Positions 35,096 to 46,011 of a stretch of DNA of 64,000 bases are shown one piece after another. The stretch is from Siphonodentalium dalli. Its lineage: Eukaryota; Mollusca; Scaphopoda; Gadilida; Siphonodentaliidae. The notes under the pieces are model-generated. The model did no database searches and was not told where the DNA came from. It saw only the letters and a list, made by a program, of their open reading frames with translations. Every line of letters begins with the position of its first letter. Positions within the stretch are counted from its first letter, which is position 1. The position numbers were made by a program, and so were the translations under genes. Location of the stretch: contig CP136069.1 in NCBI GenBank assembly GCA_032622095.1, forward strand, positions 49,768,760 through 49,832,759, in the 5' to 3' direction.

Positions 35096-35517
35096 ATATG
35101 TTTCCTAATATCACCTCCCTCAAAATCAATAATAGGCCAAAATAACTTACAGCTTACTACATGCTCCGTTTTCAACCGATATAACATGCCTCCAAATAAG
35201 ATACAGCAATAATTTTATGTCGACTATATCCTGCCTCAACACGGTGTGTATTATGTATCCGAATGTGCTACCACTGGATAATTTAGGGGTTGTGGGAGTA
35301 ACATAGTTTGTCATATGAGTTGGTAGATAATAGATATGCATATATTTCACTGATTGGCTCAATGGACTGATGATAGTTATTTTCTAGCCATTGGTTATCA
35401 CATTAATGCCTGGGACATTGTTCGAGTTCGCTCTGTTTTCCATTCCCTTTGCCTTGTAGCTGTTTTATAATGTCATTTTAAGTTTTATCTTGACCAAGTC
35501 TTCTCGTTCCACAACAG
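35096..35517. other. No recognised gene; dispersed block at 35360-35425
   Basis: TAGTTATTTTCTAGCCATTG with TCACATTAAT and GTTCGCTCT matches 28250-28310. Directly before the next feature is a pyrimidine-containing CTCGTTCCACAACAG, a possible splice acceptor. Confidence 0.4.
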
Positions 35518-35712
35518 CTTGGGATATCGGTTGGGTTGATGCTGTTTTTGACCGAGTTCCGCCCGTTGCTCTTCAATGCTGGACGTTATACTACATGTAT
35601 GTCTTCGGATTATATTATGATAATGGAAGCTTTGCGTATATGAACATAGAGGGCAGCATTTCCCAAGAATGCAAATATCAGAGGTCCGTTAAATGTCAAA
35701 GCAACGAGATAT
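35518..35712 (+). CDS. Candidate internal exon, phase 1-1, family unknown
   Basis: A 195-base open segment lies between an acceptor-like CACAACAG and a consensus donor GTAAGT at 35713. Both junctions fall in phase 1, as is common for extracellular-domain exons. The translation includes WDIGWVDAVFDRVPP, LQCWTLYYMYVFGLYYDNGS and SQECKYQRSVKCQSNEI, rich in aromatic residues and cysteines. A second, truncated copy on the minus strand at 36285-36340 preserves the start as WNIDYDDAVFGQSPDALLFY, with mainly conservative spacing, which supports a protein-coding past. I do not recognise the domain. No neighbouring exons were found. Confidence 0.4.
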
Positions 35713-35869
35713 GTAAGTAAACATAGCCTAGTTTTCCAGAGAATTGCGATTTGTCGCGCTATCAGAAAATGCATGTAAACAGTACATTAGACGATCATAT
35801 CATCACTATACCTTTTTCTATCACGGTAGATGATATATAATTTTGAAGAATGATTTTTCACGTTCGTTA

Positions 35870-36284
35870 GGCTCGTTCATATGCTCTGGCAAGTTTGCAC
35901 GGTATGTTTTTGCGGGCATTTCGTTATAGAAAACCACATGGTGTCAGAATATGAACGGAACCGTGAACGTGACATGCATTTTTACCAAAGTGAAAGACAT
36001 GAGAAGTAACATTTATCTAATTCCACTTGTAACAGTGCTATTGGAATGTGCCTTCAAATACCTGTATGCTTTATTCTTGCGAGATAATTGCATGATATTT
36101 ACAGGCAAATTCCGGTAGCATCGTTACTAGTGGAACTACATAAATTTTACTTCGCACATAGTTAGCTGTGGCACAGATGCACTTTATGCGCTTGTTTCCG
36201 TTCATATTATGGCACCATATCGTTTTCTACGACAAAGTGCCTGCAAACCATACCGTGCAAACTTGCCAGTGTATGAACGTACCC
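35870..36284. mobile_element. PIF/Harbinger-type MITE
   Basis: Ends GGCTCGTTCATA and, inverted, GGGTACGTTCATA continue into long shared blocks such as CTGGCAAGTTTGCACGGTAT, giving arms of over 80 bp. TTA occurs immediately outside both ends (35867-35869 and 36285-36287). A 3-bp TTA duplication with GG-starting ends is characteristic of PIF/Harbinger. No coding region. Confidence 0.75.
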
Positions 36285-36340
36285 TTATAGAAGAGCAACG
36301 CATCGGGACTCTGTCCAAAAACAGCATCATCATAATCGAT
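36285..36340 (-). pseudogene. Truncated inverted copy of the 35.5-kb exon
   Basis: On the minus strand CAACAG is followed by CTTGGAATATCGATTATGAT and encodes WNIDYDDAVFGQSPDALLFY, aligned with the start of the exon at 35518. The match ends at the Harbinger MITE boundary, so that insertion or a linked rearrangement removed the rest. Confidence 0.5.
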
Positions 36341-36599
36341 ATTCCAAGCTGTTGAGGAGATCTAGTTTATTTCAAATAGTATTACATTTTAAAAGCTTTT
36401 TATTTTTTACAAGACACTTGAAGTTTCTAGTCTCAATGTTATGTCATAAGTTCATCAAGGAAAAAAATACTTCAGTTATGCAATTTCTGAAATGTTTTAT
36501 TCACAAGATTTTCGAAGGTTCACATTTATTATATATATATTGATGAAAATATATTATTCAAGATCTCACTACGTTTTTCTATAAATGTCCATGCCAAGT
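36341..36599. other. No recognised feature
   Basis: AT-rich; nothing recognised. Confidence 0.35.
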
Positions 36600-36810
36600 T
36601 CTTTCCGAAGTTGTCGAGAGGAAGTTTTTCAACTTACCGCCCCATGTGCAACATGCCATAGCTGAATGTAATCTCCACTGAGGCCTATATGAGGTACCAG
36701 TAACATAATATGCTCTGTTTACTGGTAAGCTATGTTTATATAACTGGTACATAGCTTATATTCGACCCCTTTCCACCCCGGCATAAAATTCCTCTTAAAA
36801 AAATATATAT
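36600..36810. mobile_element. Decayed hAT-like poly-G MITE relative
   Basis: CCATGTGCAACATGCC, CTCCACTGAGGCCTATAT and CCAGTAACATAA match the interior of the element at 28414-28675, and CCACCCCGGCATAAAATTCC matches its right side. The poly-G ends are eroded. Confidence 0.45.
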
Positions 36811-36884
36811 ACCCCCGATCAAATCGCTTTTAATTTCCCGAAATATCAGGAATATTGTAATCAGTTGTACCGATTGTGTTTCTG

Positions 36885-36935
36885 CGAAGCTTAGGTCGTT
36901 TGTTGAACTTATTATATATCTGAGTATTTCCCATA
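36885..36935 (-). repeat. Solo arm of the fold-back family
   Basis: GGTCGTTTGTTGAACTTATT and a following GTATTTCCC match the right arm seen at 35060-35090 and 16390-16420. No partner arm is adjacent. Confidence 0.45.
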
Positions 36936-36997
36936 AAAAAATAGTATACTTCTGCAATTGTATATGTTTTGTCTGTCTGTCGTCTGCTTAGATTTCC

Positions 36998-37589
36998 TTA
37001 AAGGGGTACTGTACGCCAAATTTTGTTGTTGGTGTCTATAGTCTCCGAGTCGGAGAATAAGGTAACATTTTTTTCATTATTTGAAAGTCTGTTGAGTACG
37101 AAGTAGTGTTACGGATGACAAATTTACCGGAATGCAAAAATACAAATTGTCGTTGTCGAGTAATTTTTGTACAGTTTTCAACCAAATGAATCAAATAAAA
37201 GTTATATTATGGGCATACTAGTCCCATATAATCATTTAAGTTATTGTATCGTCGCTAGTCAGTGAGTGGCTTGAGTGTTCTCCCCGTATCATCATAATAT
37301 TTTAAGCGACCGTGTGTGCGATCGGTTTAATAATCCAGTATCCCTCAATTAGTTTGTTTGATTACGAAAAATTCGTAATTTAATTGACGCCATTTTATGG
37401 CTCCAGTCATAAATTAAATTTATATCAAATTATTAACTTTTAAATTATTAAATTTTAAGATAGCCTATTAACCTGAGCGTTTACAGAATACATCTTCGAC
37501 TCAAATTACTTATGTTTCTATATATTATCGATATTAGATCGTTGTTGTCACCGGAAATTTAATGAAAATAGCGTACAGTACCCCTTTAA
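36998..37589. mobile_element. TTAA MITE with AGGGGTACTGTACGC ends
   Basis: TTAA at 36998-37001 and 37586-37589 flank perfect 15-bp terminal repeats AGGGGTACTGTACGC. The flanks are two halves of a repeat (CTGTCTGTCG... and ...GAATAATAGACCA) that is continuous at about 10030-10080, confirming an insertion. The AGG start and TTAA target resemble the 500-bp MITE pair at 29.6/32.6 kb. The interior is non-coding. Confidence 0.75.
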
Positions 37590-37663
37590 CTGTCATCCAA
37601 CTGAATAATAGACCACGCATTCCAATAATATATGTTTTATTCTTCCATAATTTGATATCTTAC

Positions 37664-37793
37664 TTTCATTGAGCCTCCGGCATGCCAGTAATACACTTCA
37701 TCCTCCAGAATTTTATGCCAGCAAATGAAATTGGGTCGATCGATCATATAGTATATGCAGGAGCCAACTTCTTGAACACCTTTGGTGTCTGAT
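37664..37793 (-). CDS. Internal exon of a cupin_5 (DUF985-type) protein
   Basis: 130 bases open on the minus strand, preceded by an acceptor GTGGCTTTCAG and followed by a donor GTAAGA at 37663. It encodes SDTKGVQEVGSCIYYMIDRP, NFICWHKILEDEVYYWHAGG and SMK. This fits the core of cupin_5 proteins, which read roughly S-x-IYxLL-x-FSxWHRxxxDExWHxxAGxPL; the WH, DE and HAG residues belong to the cupin barrel. Cupin_5 functions are mostly unknown, with some plant and bacterial members proposed to bind sugars or sulphur compounds. Neighbouring exons were not found: a MITE lies downstream and a partial copy of the exon start upstream at 38686-38775. It may be an exon of a real gene extending outside recognisable sequence, or a relic. 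Confidence 0.6.
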
Positions 37794-37999
37794 CTGAAAG
37801 CCACAGTGAGAAATGTCCGGGTTATCATCATCATGTACACATTACAATGTCAACCACAAATCGCTCAACACATAACAAACCTGACCCCCCCCCAGTCTAT
37901 ATGAATATATTACTTAAAGGTCCCAATGAACTTAGGCGTATATAGAAACAAGACCCTTTATATATTATATTTTAATCTCAAATACTGTTTTTACAGTTT

Positions 38000-38255
38000 A
38001 AAGAGAAATAAACATGTTGTATTGCATTATCGAATAGACACATACGCTGAAAGATGTTACGACATAATGCGAACGCAATGCAAATTCAATTTTGATAATC
38101 ATGTAGATACGTTTCTGTTATCGCCTTCTCGTAATGTTATAACAATGTATTGTCAATTGTTGTATAACGGGAGAGGGGCTACCTAAGTTGAAATGACTTG
38201 TACTCGATCCCTTTTGTATATGTTTATACGAATAAAATATGTTTAAAGTAAAAGT
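38000..38255 (+). mobile_element. LINE 3' UTR fragment
   Basis: GGGAGAGGGGCTACCTAAGT, CTCGATCCCTTTTGTATA and GAATAAAATATGTTTAAAGT match the terminus of the LINE at 22640-22725. The coding part is absent or unrecognisable, so this is a strongly 5'-truncated copy. The left limit is approximate. Confidence 0.6.
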
Positions 38256-38685
38256 ATCATTACTTATTTGTTATGTAGCTATAACTGATATAAGTAAGTG
38301 GGTATCTGACTAGGTGACACTTCGCCATCCGGAATGACACTAACAAGTCGGAATGGAGAATTGGTTCAAAGACTATGAACTTTCCGTTTTTTACTCAGGA
38401 ATAGTGAAAGAATTAATGGCTTACAACAGATCCGTCATATAAGTTCCCCACATAATGAATGTGGTACATACATGTATGGGTGACATGGGAAAGGGGAGAA
38501 TGTCTTCTACGCATATTAAAGAGGCTAAATATATAATGACCAAGGTCTCAAGTTATCGCAGACAAATGGCTCCTCGTTTTCATGACATGAATTTTGAAAT
38601 GGAAGCAGGATCCTGGAGCGGTTTAATGGAATTATTAAAAGAGTTTTCGAACGTACCCATAAAAACTATTTTAATTTATACAACT
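38256..38685. other. No recognised gene
   Basis: A plus-strand open stretch at 38455-38712 has no recognisable domain or splice context; it is left uncalled. Confidence 0.35.
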
Positions 38686-38775
38686 TGGAGCCAACTTCAT
38701 GAACACCTTTGAGGTCTGATATGTAAGCCACAATGGGAAATTCCCGGATTATCATCATTATCATCATTATTTTGT
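38686..38775 (-). pseudogene. Partial duplicate of the cupin_5 exon start
   Basis: On the minus strand the intron end (CCATTGTGGCTTACAT, where the other copy has CTTTCAG) is followed by a sequence encoding SDLKGVHEVGSK, then diverges. It aligns with intron plus exon start of 37757-37840. The acceptor AG is lost and the second half of the exon missing, so it is a relic. Confidence 0.55.
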
Positions 38776-39099
38776 GAACAAGCAACTTGGCCTTTCGTTC
38801 CGGTACTATAATGATAATGTATAGTAATATATTTTGTCATATAACATACAGTACGCAAAGAGTGTGAGATAAGCAAAACACTCAAGATGATTATGTCAAA
38901 ATTTAATGTACCATTTGTCCATTTCATGTTATGTATAATGTATGTACCATTATACTACCCCCATAAAATGTTGGTTGTAGGGGGGGGGGGACACCCCGAC
39001 ATCCCTTCCAAATCCTCCCGGGTCAAATTCCCAAATCCCTAACAAAAGTAAAATAGTCAGTTGGGGTTAGAGTTAGAGTTGGGCCGGATCCCCAACACA
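38776..39099. other. Spacer with a poly-G run
   Basis: A GGGGGGGGGG run lies at about 38981-38991 and a short GGTTAGAGTTAGAGTTGG repeat near 39064-39082. Nothing coding recognised. Confidence 0.35.
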
Positions 39100-39535
39100 A
39101 GCAGCTGATATAAGCTCTCCAACCCATGATATAATATCCACATTCAAAGAAGAGAGTAGGTGAAGATTAAGTAACCAGTGAGTTACTTAAAGAAGACGTA
39201 CAGTTGTAGAAGATAGAGTAACCAGTGAGTTACTTAAAGAAGACACACAGTTATAGAAGATTGAGTAACCAGTGAGTTACTTAAAGAAGACACACAGTTA
39301 TTGAAGATTGAGTAACCAGTGAGTTACTTAAAGAAGACACACAGTTATAGAAGATTGAGTAACCAGTGAGTTACTTAAAGAAGACACACAGTTGGTGGTG
39401 ATTGAGTAACCAGATTGGTACTTGAAGATGAAATACAGTTGGTGAAGCTTGAGTAACCAGAGAGTTACTCAAAAAAGACATGCAGTTGGTGATGATTGCG
39501 TGACCACCGAGTTACTCAAATGAGACGACTACTTA
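39100..39535 (+). repeat. Minisatellite, about 47-bp unit, 7 to 8 copies
   Basis: Units contain GAGTAACCAGTGAGTTACTT and AAAGAAGACACACAGTTATA. GTAACxxxxxxGTTAC inside each unit is a small dyad. The last units are more divergent. Some frames stay open through part of it but no domain is present. Confidence 0.8.
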
Positions 39536-41083
39536 AAGAAGACGAGGACAGACCGATCACATATATTACAGACGTTGGAATTAGGCGGGATCCCCTCCCC
39601 CTACATAACCAGCTGATCGAAGCTCTCCAACCACAGAGGAACTCAGAAGAAGACGACCAAGCAACCACGAAGACTACAAGATTTATAGTGTGTTCTTTAT
39701 AATTAATATAAAACATCGAATCCGAGTTTGGTGTATTTGCAAGGGTCACAAGTTGGCTCCTTGTATTACACTCATCACCATGGTATTTAGAAGATAAGTA
39801 CAGCTTGGCGGACAGTCCCATACCTGGCCCAAATGTAACACATTGCACACATGCAAGCACCGCGTTTTGAGCACCTATATATAGGGATTCCAGTTGTATA
39901 CCCACTCGGTGTCCGCTACCATTGTGTATCTTGATTACCACCCCATCCAGTGGTGTGTCGCTTCACTGCACGAGAACAACCATGTTATCATTCTGTATTC
40001 ATACAGTAATGCCCTAAATAATCGACTCCTTAACCACAGCAGAATTATGGGTAATTTTTCAGGATTTAGTCGGAAATATGGCTTGTTGCCATTCATCGGA
40101 AAGCTCTCCGTTTCTGAACTGTTACATCGGAAGTCGTTCTATCGCCGATATTTTAGCGGTTATTGACTGATTTGTTTCGTTCCTTATGATTAAAAATAAT
40201 CATTTTCGGGACATAATCATGCATAATTATAGATATATAAAATACATTAAACATTCCTGAACGAACAGAGGTTGCATAAGTGCCGTTTTACCGAAACCTG
40301 AACTTTAGATCAAAATTAACTGGGATATAGCGAGTTAACGTGTGAAACGCATTCGGAAGACGAACACTGAGTATAAAGTATACCTGTGTTATTCTTCTGT
40401 AAAATGGCTGAGGAAATATCCCGATGTGGGTTGATAATTTGGAGCATTAGCCTCCTGGTCACAACTTATTAGTGTTACGGTTCTATTCCAAGCAATAGCG
40501 ACTGTGTCGGTTCTTTATGGTATATTTTTCGAACGATTTCTGCACTTTGGTCCGAATATAGTTTTGTGTATCAAGCCTTTTAAACCCGATAAGGACTGTA
40601 GCGTATGTTATCTACATAATCCAACATGTATACTAAGAAATAAGAGTATATCTATCTAGTATAAAAGAAGATTAAGTGACATTATGTTCACTTCGGGTGG
40701 CAAAGAAAACATATTGAAGGTCATGTGGGTGATAAGATCATATACGCAGTTCATACACAGTGAATACTGTTATATGCATGTACATAATGACACTAAACAT
40801 CTTATGGGAAGACAATGAACGACAACCAAGACGACGTAGGCAGTGAATAACGTTGGACCCAAGACTATACGCCAACTAAAGGAAGATTGTAATGGTGGCG
40901 TTATATCTGTAAGTCAGTACTAGAACTCCATAACGTTCCCCGTTGCGGAATATCGCTGACTAGACGGGCGATGAACCCACATGCATTGTCGCATGGCATT
41001 GACATTTTATGTTTCTTCCTTTAACAGGATGCCAGTTCGGTCGGAATTTGTTTCCCCTTATTTGTATCAGTCATGCAGTCACC
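39536..41083. other. No recognised gene
   Basis: About 1.5 kb. A plus-strand stretch after the minisatellite (to 39702) is charged and open but short; a minus-strand frame at 39516-39941 lacks any known motif. CACCTATATATAGGGATTCC at about 39870 is a TATA-like string without a following gene. Confidence 0.4.
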
Positions 41084-41750
41084 ACACTCAAAACAAATAT
41101 AACTAAATATTAGTCAAACTTTAACCCAACGTGTAGTCAACCGAATTCGTGCACAGAGCTGTTAACTATAAACAGAGAAAAGTAACCATTGGTTTATGAT
41201 AGCCAAACTTTTAAACCAAACATTGGGTTTGAAGTAATTAATCATGGGGTTAGGTCAATCCTATGTCAGTATATAACTATATTTATTCTAATTAAGATTT
41301 CACAAAAATAAGACCTTAGCGTCTGAATAGATGAGAGATATTGAATTAACCCAGACTTCGATCCTAGTATGTAATATAACAGTTCGAAGCGAGGTGTAAC
41401 ATTGGTATAATGACTTCATTTTCGGGAATAAATTAACAACCTAGAAAAGAATACTTGTACCAATAGACACTCGCAAAACTAGAACTATATCATTGAAACA
41501 AAATAGATGCCTTCAGTGTGTATTTATTTGAGCTTGATACCAACAAAGAGAAGAAAACAATTATGACAAAGAGAGCTCACATCCAGCAATTTTTTTATCA
41601 AGGGGCGCAACCGAAAACCAGTAATTATTAACTAAACTAAATAACCCAAAACCCTAACCCAACAAGTAAACCCAACCTCTGGAATTTGACCCAACCATTA
41701 CCCCAACTTTAGATAACTCAACAATGTTGACTAAACGTTATTTTGAGTAC
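41084..41750. mobile_element. Candidate MITE with ACTCAAAA ends
   Basis: ACACTCAAAACAAATA, then AACTAAATATTAGTC, at the left pairs imperfectly with the inverse of GTTGACTAAACGTTATTTTG plus AGTAC at the right. The interior has several AACCCAAC-type strings near both ends. Target duplication not established. Confidence 0.45.
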
Positions 41751-42129
41751 ATGTTTCCATAATAAACGATAAACGTATACTGTCTTCCTGATAATAATAT
41801 TGGACATCTGGAATTTTTTTTACTTTAGAATGGGGTGTATTAATGTATTACAAAGTTTGCGAAAATTATTCGTTGTATTGACCCCTGGCCACTAAAAGCC
41901 ATGGGCCATATTTCTGGATACATAATATACAGAAGAAAATCGGTTAAGATTCCATCAGTGTTTGTATTTCCAGTGAACGGACACATCGTTAATTGAAGAG
42001 AGACATATATACCTTTTCTTGGTGCCCAAATATATATAGTCTATATGTATATATAGTATTCATGTTAATCTGTACATTATGTTATTAGTTTCCGATATTG
42101 ATAAATTAGATTTGTCCCTGGAGATGCCC
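41751..42129. other. No recognised feature
   Basis: AT-rich spacer with TATATATAGTCTATATGTATA-like dyads near 42035; nothing else recognised. Confidence 0.35.
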
Positions 42130-42275
42130 GTTTTTTTTAAATCTAATCCCTACAGGTGTGGGCTGCAAATGACAGTTTTTTTTAATCTAATCCCTACAGG
42201 TGTGGGCTGCAAATGACAGGTTTTTTTAATCTAATCCTTATACAGGTGTGGGCGGCAAATGACATTTTTCACAAT
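42130..42275 (+). repeat. Tandem repeat, about 50-bp unit, 3 copies
   Basis: Each unit has a T-run, AATCTAATCCCTACAGGTGT and GGGCTGCAAATGACAG. The copies are nearly identical, so the array is recent. Confidence 0.9.
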
Positions 42276-42291
42276 AGAACATTTAGTCTGC

Positions 42292-42536
42292 TTAACCCTT
42301 CCATGACTGGAGATTCCTGAAAATTAGCGAAAACCCTGTGCCAATGCATTCTCACATGTATGCGAGTCTTCCATAGGGAGCCTCGCATATTTTAGAGAAT
42401 ACATTGGCCTAACAATGTTTGTCTTGACCCTGTAAGCCAGTGCATGTTCGTATATGGGAGACGCGCATATATATAACTGAATATGTGCACTGACACAGGA
42501 TCTTTAATGTTGCACCAGCACAGCTCCCGTCATGAA
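42292..42536 (+). mobile_element. piggyBac-like TTAA MITE, copy 3 (right end decayed)
   Basis: Begins TTAACCCTTCCATGACTGGA and ends CACAGCTCCCGTCATGAA, lacking the terminal GGGTTAA. The interior blocks match the copies at 20178 and 26965. Confidence 0.65.
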
Positions 42537-42986
42537 CCTCTGCAGTTGGGAATTTGAAGCTTGACACTCCACCGAAGACATCTAGCAACGACACTGACCG
42601 CTCAAGCATCCATGTTTGTAAAACAAATTATCGGCACGTATACTCACTCGTCTGCAGCCTTCACTTTTCTCTTTCCTCGCCAGTTCTCAATGAACCATCC
42701 TCCTTCCGAGTGTTTTGTCAGGGTGTAACGCTTTATTAGGAAATTCACTGGATTAATGTCCATCGTATCCATCAATGACGAGTTAAAATCTATGGGAGTA
42801 AGAAATGAAGCTAAAAAATACGTGAATTTCAGCCACTCGTGAGTATTGGGTGCAAAATGAAAAATGAGGCGAAACGTTATACCCTACTTCGTTGTGAAAT
42901 ACCTAGCAAAACTTGTAAACTACACTACCCCCAAGACGAAGCAGCCTCATTGCGCTCATCGCGGCGGGCCTTTCTTTCATTATTAT
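42537..42986. other. No recognised gene
   Basis: Short open stretches on both strands without domains. Confidence 0.35.
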
Positions 42987-45900
42987 ACTTCCATGGTGTA
43001 ACCAAGGAAGTATATTGTTTTTCTACTGAGGTCGTTTTCCGTTTATTTCGAAATACTCAGAAACTAATTGCAGTAGGAACGCGAAATCTCTAGCGAATGT
43101 AGGCATCGAAGGTTTACTAGATATAATGGTATCCGGATATCCGCCCAATGTTTCTTGGCGGAGTTATGGCCCTTTTGCGATTATTTTTCATTGTTATTAT
43201 TATTATACTTCCATGGTGTAACCAAGGAAGTATATTGTTTTTCTATTGAGGCAGTTTTCCGTTTGACTGCAAATACTCAGAAACTAAAGGGAGGAGGACC
43301 GTGAAGTTTCTAGGGATCTTAGGCATCTAAGGGATACAGCAAATGAAGGTATCGCGAGTTCGGCCCAACGCTTTACCACGGAGTGAAAATTAAAAAAATT
43401 AATATTTTTCACTATTATTATTATTATACTCGACACTTTTGCAACGCCTTAATATCTGAACATATGAGGAGTATCGAACTGAAAGTTGGTACTTATGTTG
43501 GGATAAATGAGTTCTATGCCTTATACGCATGACGAATATTGTCCGCGCTGTCTTCGCAGAGTATCTCCTTTATATGAAAACATGTCATTTTATTATCTCG
43601 GAAATTATAAGGAGCAGAGCATCGAAAATTGGACCGTATGCACAACAGACCAACGGCATCAAAACTTGTGTTCGAGCTTTTCCTGAGGAGTTACCGCCCA
43701 CAAATAGGCAAACATCAAATTGGTTGTACTCAGCTGTTCTTTTGTATCATTGTAGATAACCGAATTCGGTTTTCGCAGTCCACTTGGTAGTTGTCAGTTC
43801 ATTGCGAAAACAAAAACTGGACAGGGTCGGTCATATATTTTTACATTGGGGTAGGGGCAAATTTTTCGAGAAAAACAAATTCTTAACGAAAGTAGTCTAT
43901 TAAGGTATGCGCATTCCATGAGTGAAGTTGATCATACAGCAAAACGAAATTTTGAAATCCGATTAGAAACACCAGAGTTGTTGGTCCTGGAAATTCGCGT
44001 TTTTGCGCTGATCTGCTAACGACCGCAACTCCTCTGAAAGTATCCGACATTAAAAGCCCTATCACACGCTGGTGTGACCGGAATAAAGAGCGCAAGTGGT
44101 GCGCCAAAATCTGCCAGGTTCGGTTCAGTATTGTGGGTTTGGGGAGGGGGTGGTCCCAGGTCCCAAATTGTTTTTGGTCTCAGAATCAGATGAAACTTGG
44201 AATATAACATCTACCATACAATCTGATTAGGAAACTGAAGACAGATCGTTAATCCGTTGGAAAATGTCGGAGATTTGGTCCCTCAAATTTTAAAATTGGG
44301 CACATATGCTTGTCAATTTCAAAAAATGTTATTCGTCTCTGAATCAGATGAAATCCATATTATCGCATCTCTGAGAGCAGCAGATTACAAAACGGAAAAC
44401 AGTTTTAAAATCCGTTGGTAATTAACGAATTTACGGGCCCTCAAAGTTCGCATTTTGAGCCGGGGTTGACAATGTGCTTATCCCGTCACACAGTTTCGAG
44501 GCAGGGTAGGGGTCACTCCCATACACTTCAGATGAAAATACAAAAGCCAGGATAACATATGGTCACACAACTGAACAATTTGTGTTACTAAACTGCGATT
44601 CTTTCATCTCAATATTTGTTCTATTATTATACTTCCATGGTGTAACCAAGGAAGTATATTGTTTTTCTATTGAGGCAGTTGTCCGTTTGACTGCAAATAC
44701 TCAGAAACTAATGGGAGGAGGACCGTGAAATTTCTAGGGATCGTAGGCATCTAAGGGATACAGCAAATGAAGATATCGCGAGTTCGGCCCAACGCTTTAC
44801 CACGGAGTGAAATTTAAAATATAAATATTTTTCACTATTATTATTATTATACTCGATACTATTGCAACGCTTTAATATCTGAACATATGGGGAGTATCGA
44901 ACTGAATGTTGGGATAAATGAGTTCTGTGCCTTAGACGCATGACGAATATTGTCCGCGCTGTCTTCGCATAGTTATCTCCTTTATATGAAAACATGTCAT
45001 TTTATTATCTCGGAAATTATAAGGAGCAGAGCATCGAAAATTGGACCGTATGCACAACTCGTTATGCCCTACAGACCAACGGCATCAAAACTTGTGTTCG
45101 AGCTTTTCCTGAGGAGTTACCGCCCATAAATAGGCAAACCTCAAATGAAATCCATATCATCGCATCTCTGAGAACAGCAGATTACAAAACGGAAAACAGT
45201 TTTAAAATCCGTTGGTAATTAACGAAGTTACGGCCCTCAAAGTTCGCATTTTGAGCCGGGGTTGACAATGTGCTTATCCCGTCACACAGTTTCGAGGCAG
45301 GGTAGGGGTCACTCCCATACACTTCAGATGAAAATACAAAAGCCAGGATAACATATGGTCACACAACTGAACATTTTGTGTTACTAAACTGCGATTCTTT
45401 CATCTGAATATTTTTTCTATTATTATACTTCCATGGTGTAACCAAGGAAGTATATTGTTTTTCTATTGAGGCAGTTTTCCGTTTGACCGCAAATACTCAG
45501 AAACTAATGGGAGGTAGAATATAAAATTCTACAGCATAAGCCGATCACGAAACTGAAAGAATTTCGAAAATCCATTTAAATATTCCAGAGTTACATGTAT
45601 AGGCATTCAACGTTACCGTTACGGACTAAACGACTCACAACCTGAACTCCTCCGAACTTTCAAGCCGATGTGACCGGAATAAAGAGCGCAAGTAGTGCGC
45701 CAAATTTTGCCTGTGTCGGTTCAGTATTGTGGATTAACCAAATTTGTTTTCCAAATCCGATGAAATTTATAATAGAAATCTTGGAGAGAAGCAGATCACA
45801 AAACTGAAGAAAAACATTAAAACCCGTATATTGGAAATAACGGAGTTACTCAACAAAGAACTACAGATAATATAAAACTTAATTATATTTCGCGAAGAAA
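42987..45900 (+). repeat. Head-to-tail repeat array marked by an ACTTCC dyad
   Basis: The dyad ACTTCCATGGTGTAACCAAG plus GAAGT, followed by TATATTGTTTTTCTAxTGAG, starts four segments at 42987, 43207, 44631 and 45427. The second and third are near-identical except that about 620 bp (around 43726-44345) are absent from the third. The fourth matches the 43.9-44.1 kb part, including GTGACCGGAATAAAGAGCGC. Open frames through it are repeated passively and have no domains. Confidence 0.7.
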
Positions 45901-46011
45901 ATTCCTAAAGTATTCATAAAGGTAACTCGCATTGAGCTGTAATATTACTTGTTATATAGGGTTTGTAACCGTGCCTTTGATGATTAGGTCAGCAAGGAAC
46001 ATGGTTGGTAA

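Noticed and set aside
39516-39941. 141-codon minus-strand frame next to the minisatellite
   Set aside because: Part is antisense to the repeat and the rest lacks any motif or splice signals.
41640-41720. AACCCTAACCC-like strings as internal telomere repeat
   Set aside because: Only one or two units, and not the TTAGGG repeat in register; they belong to the candidate MITE.
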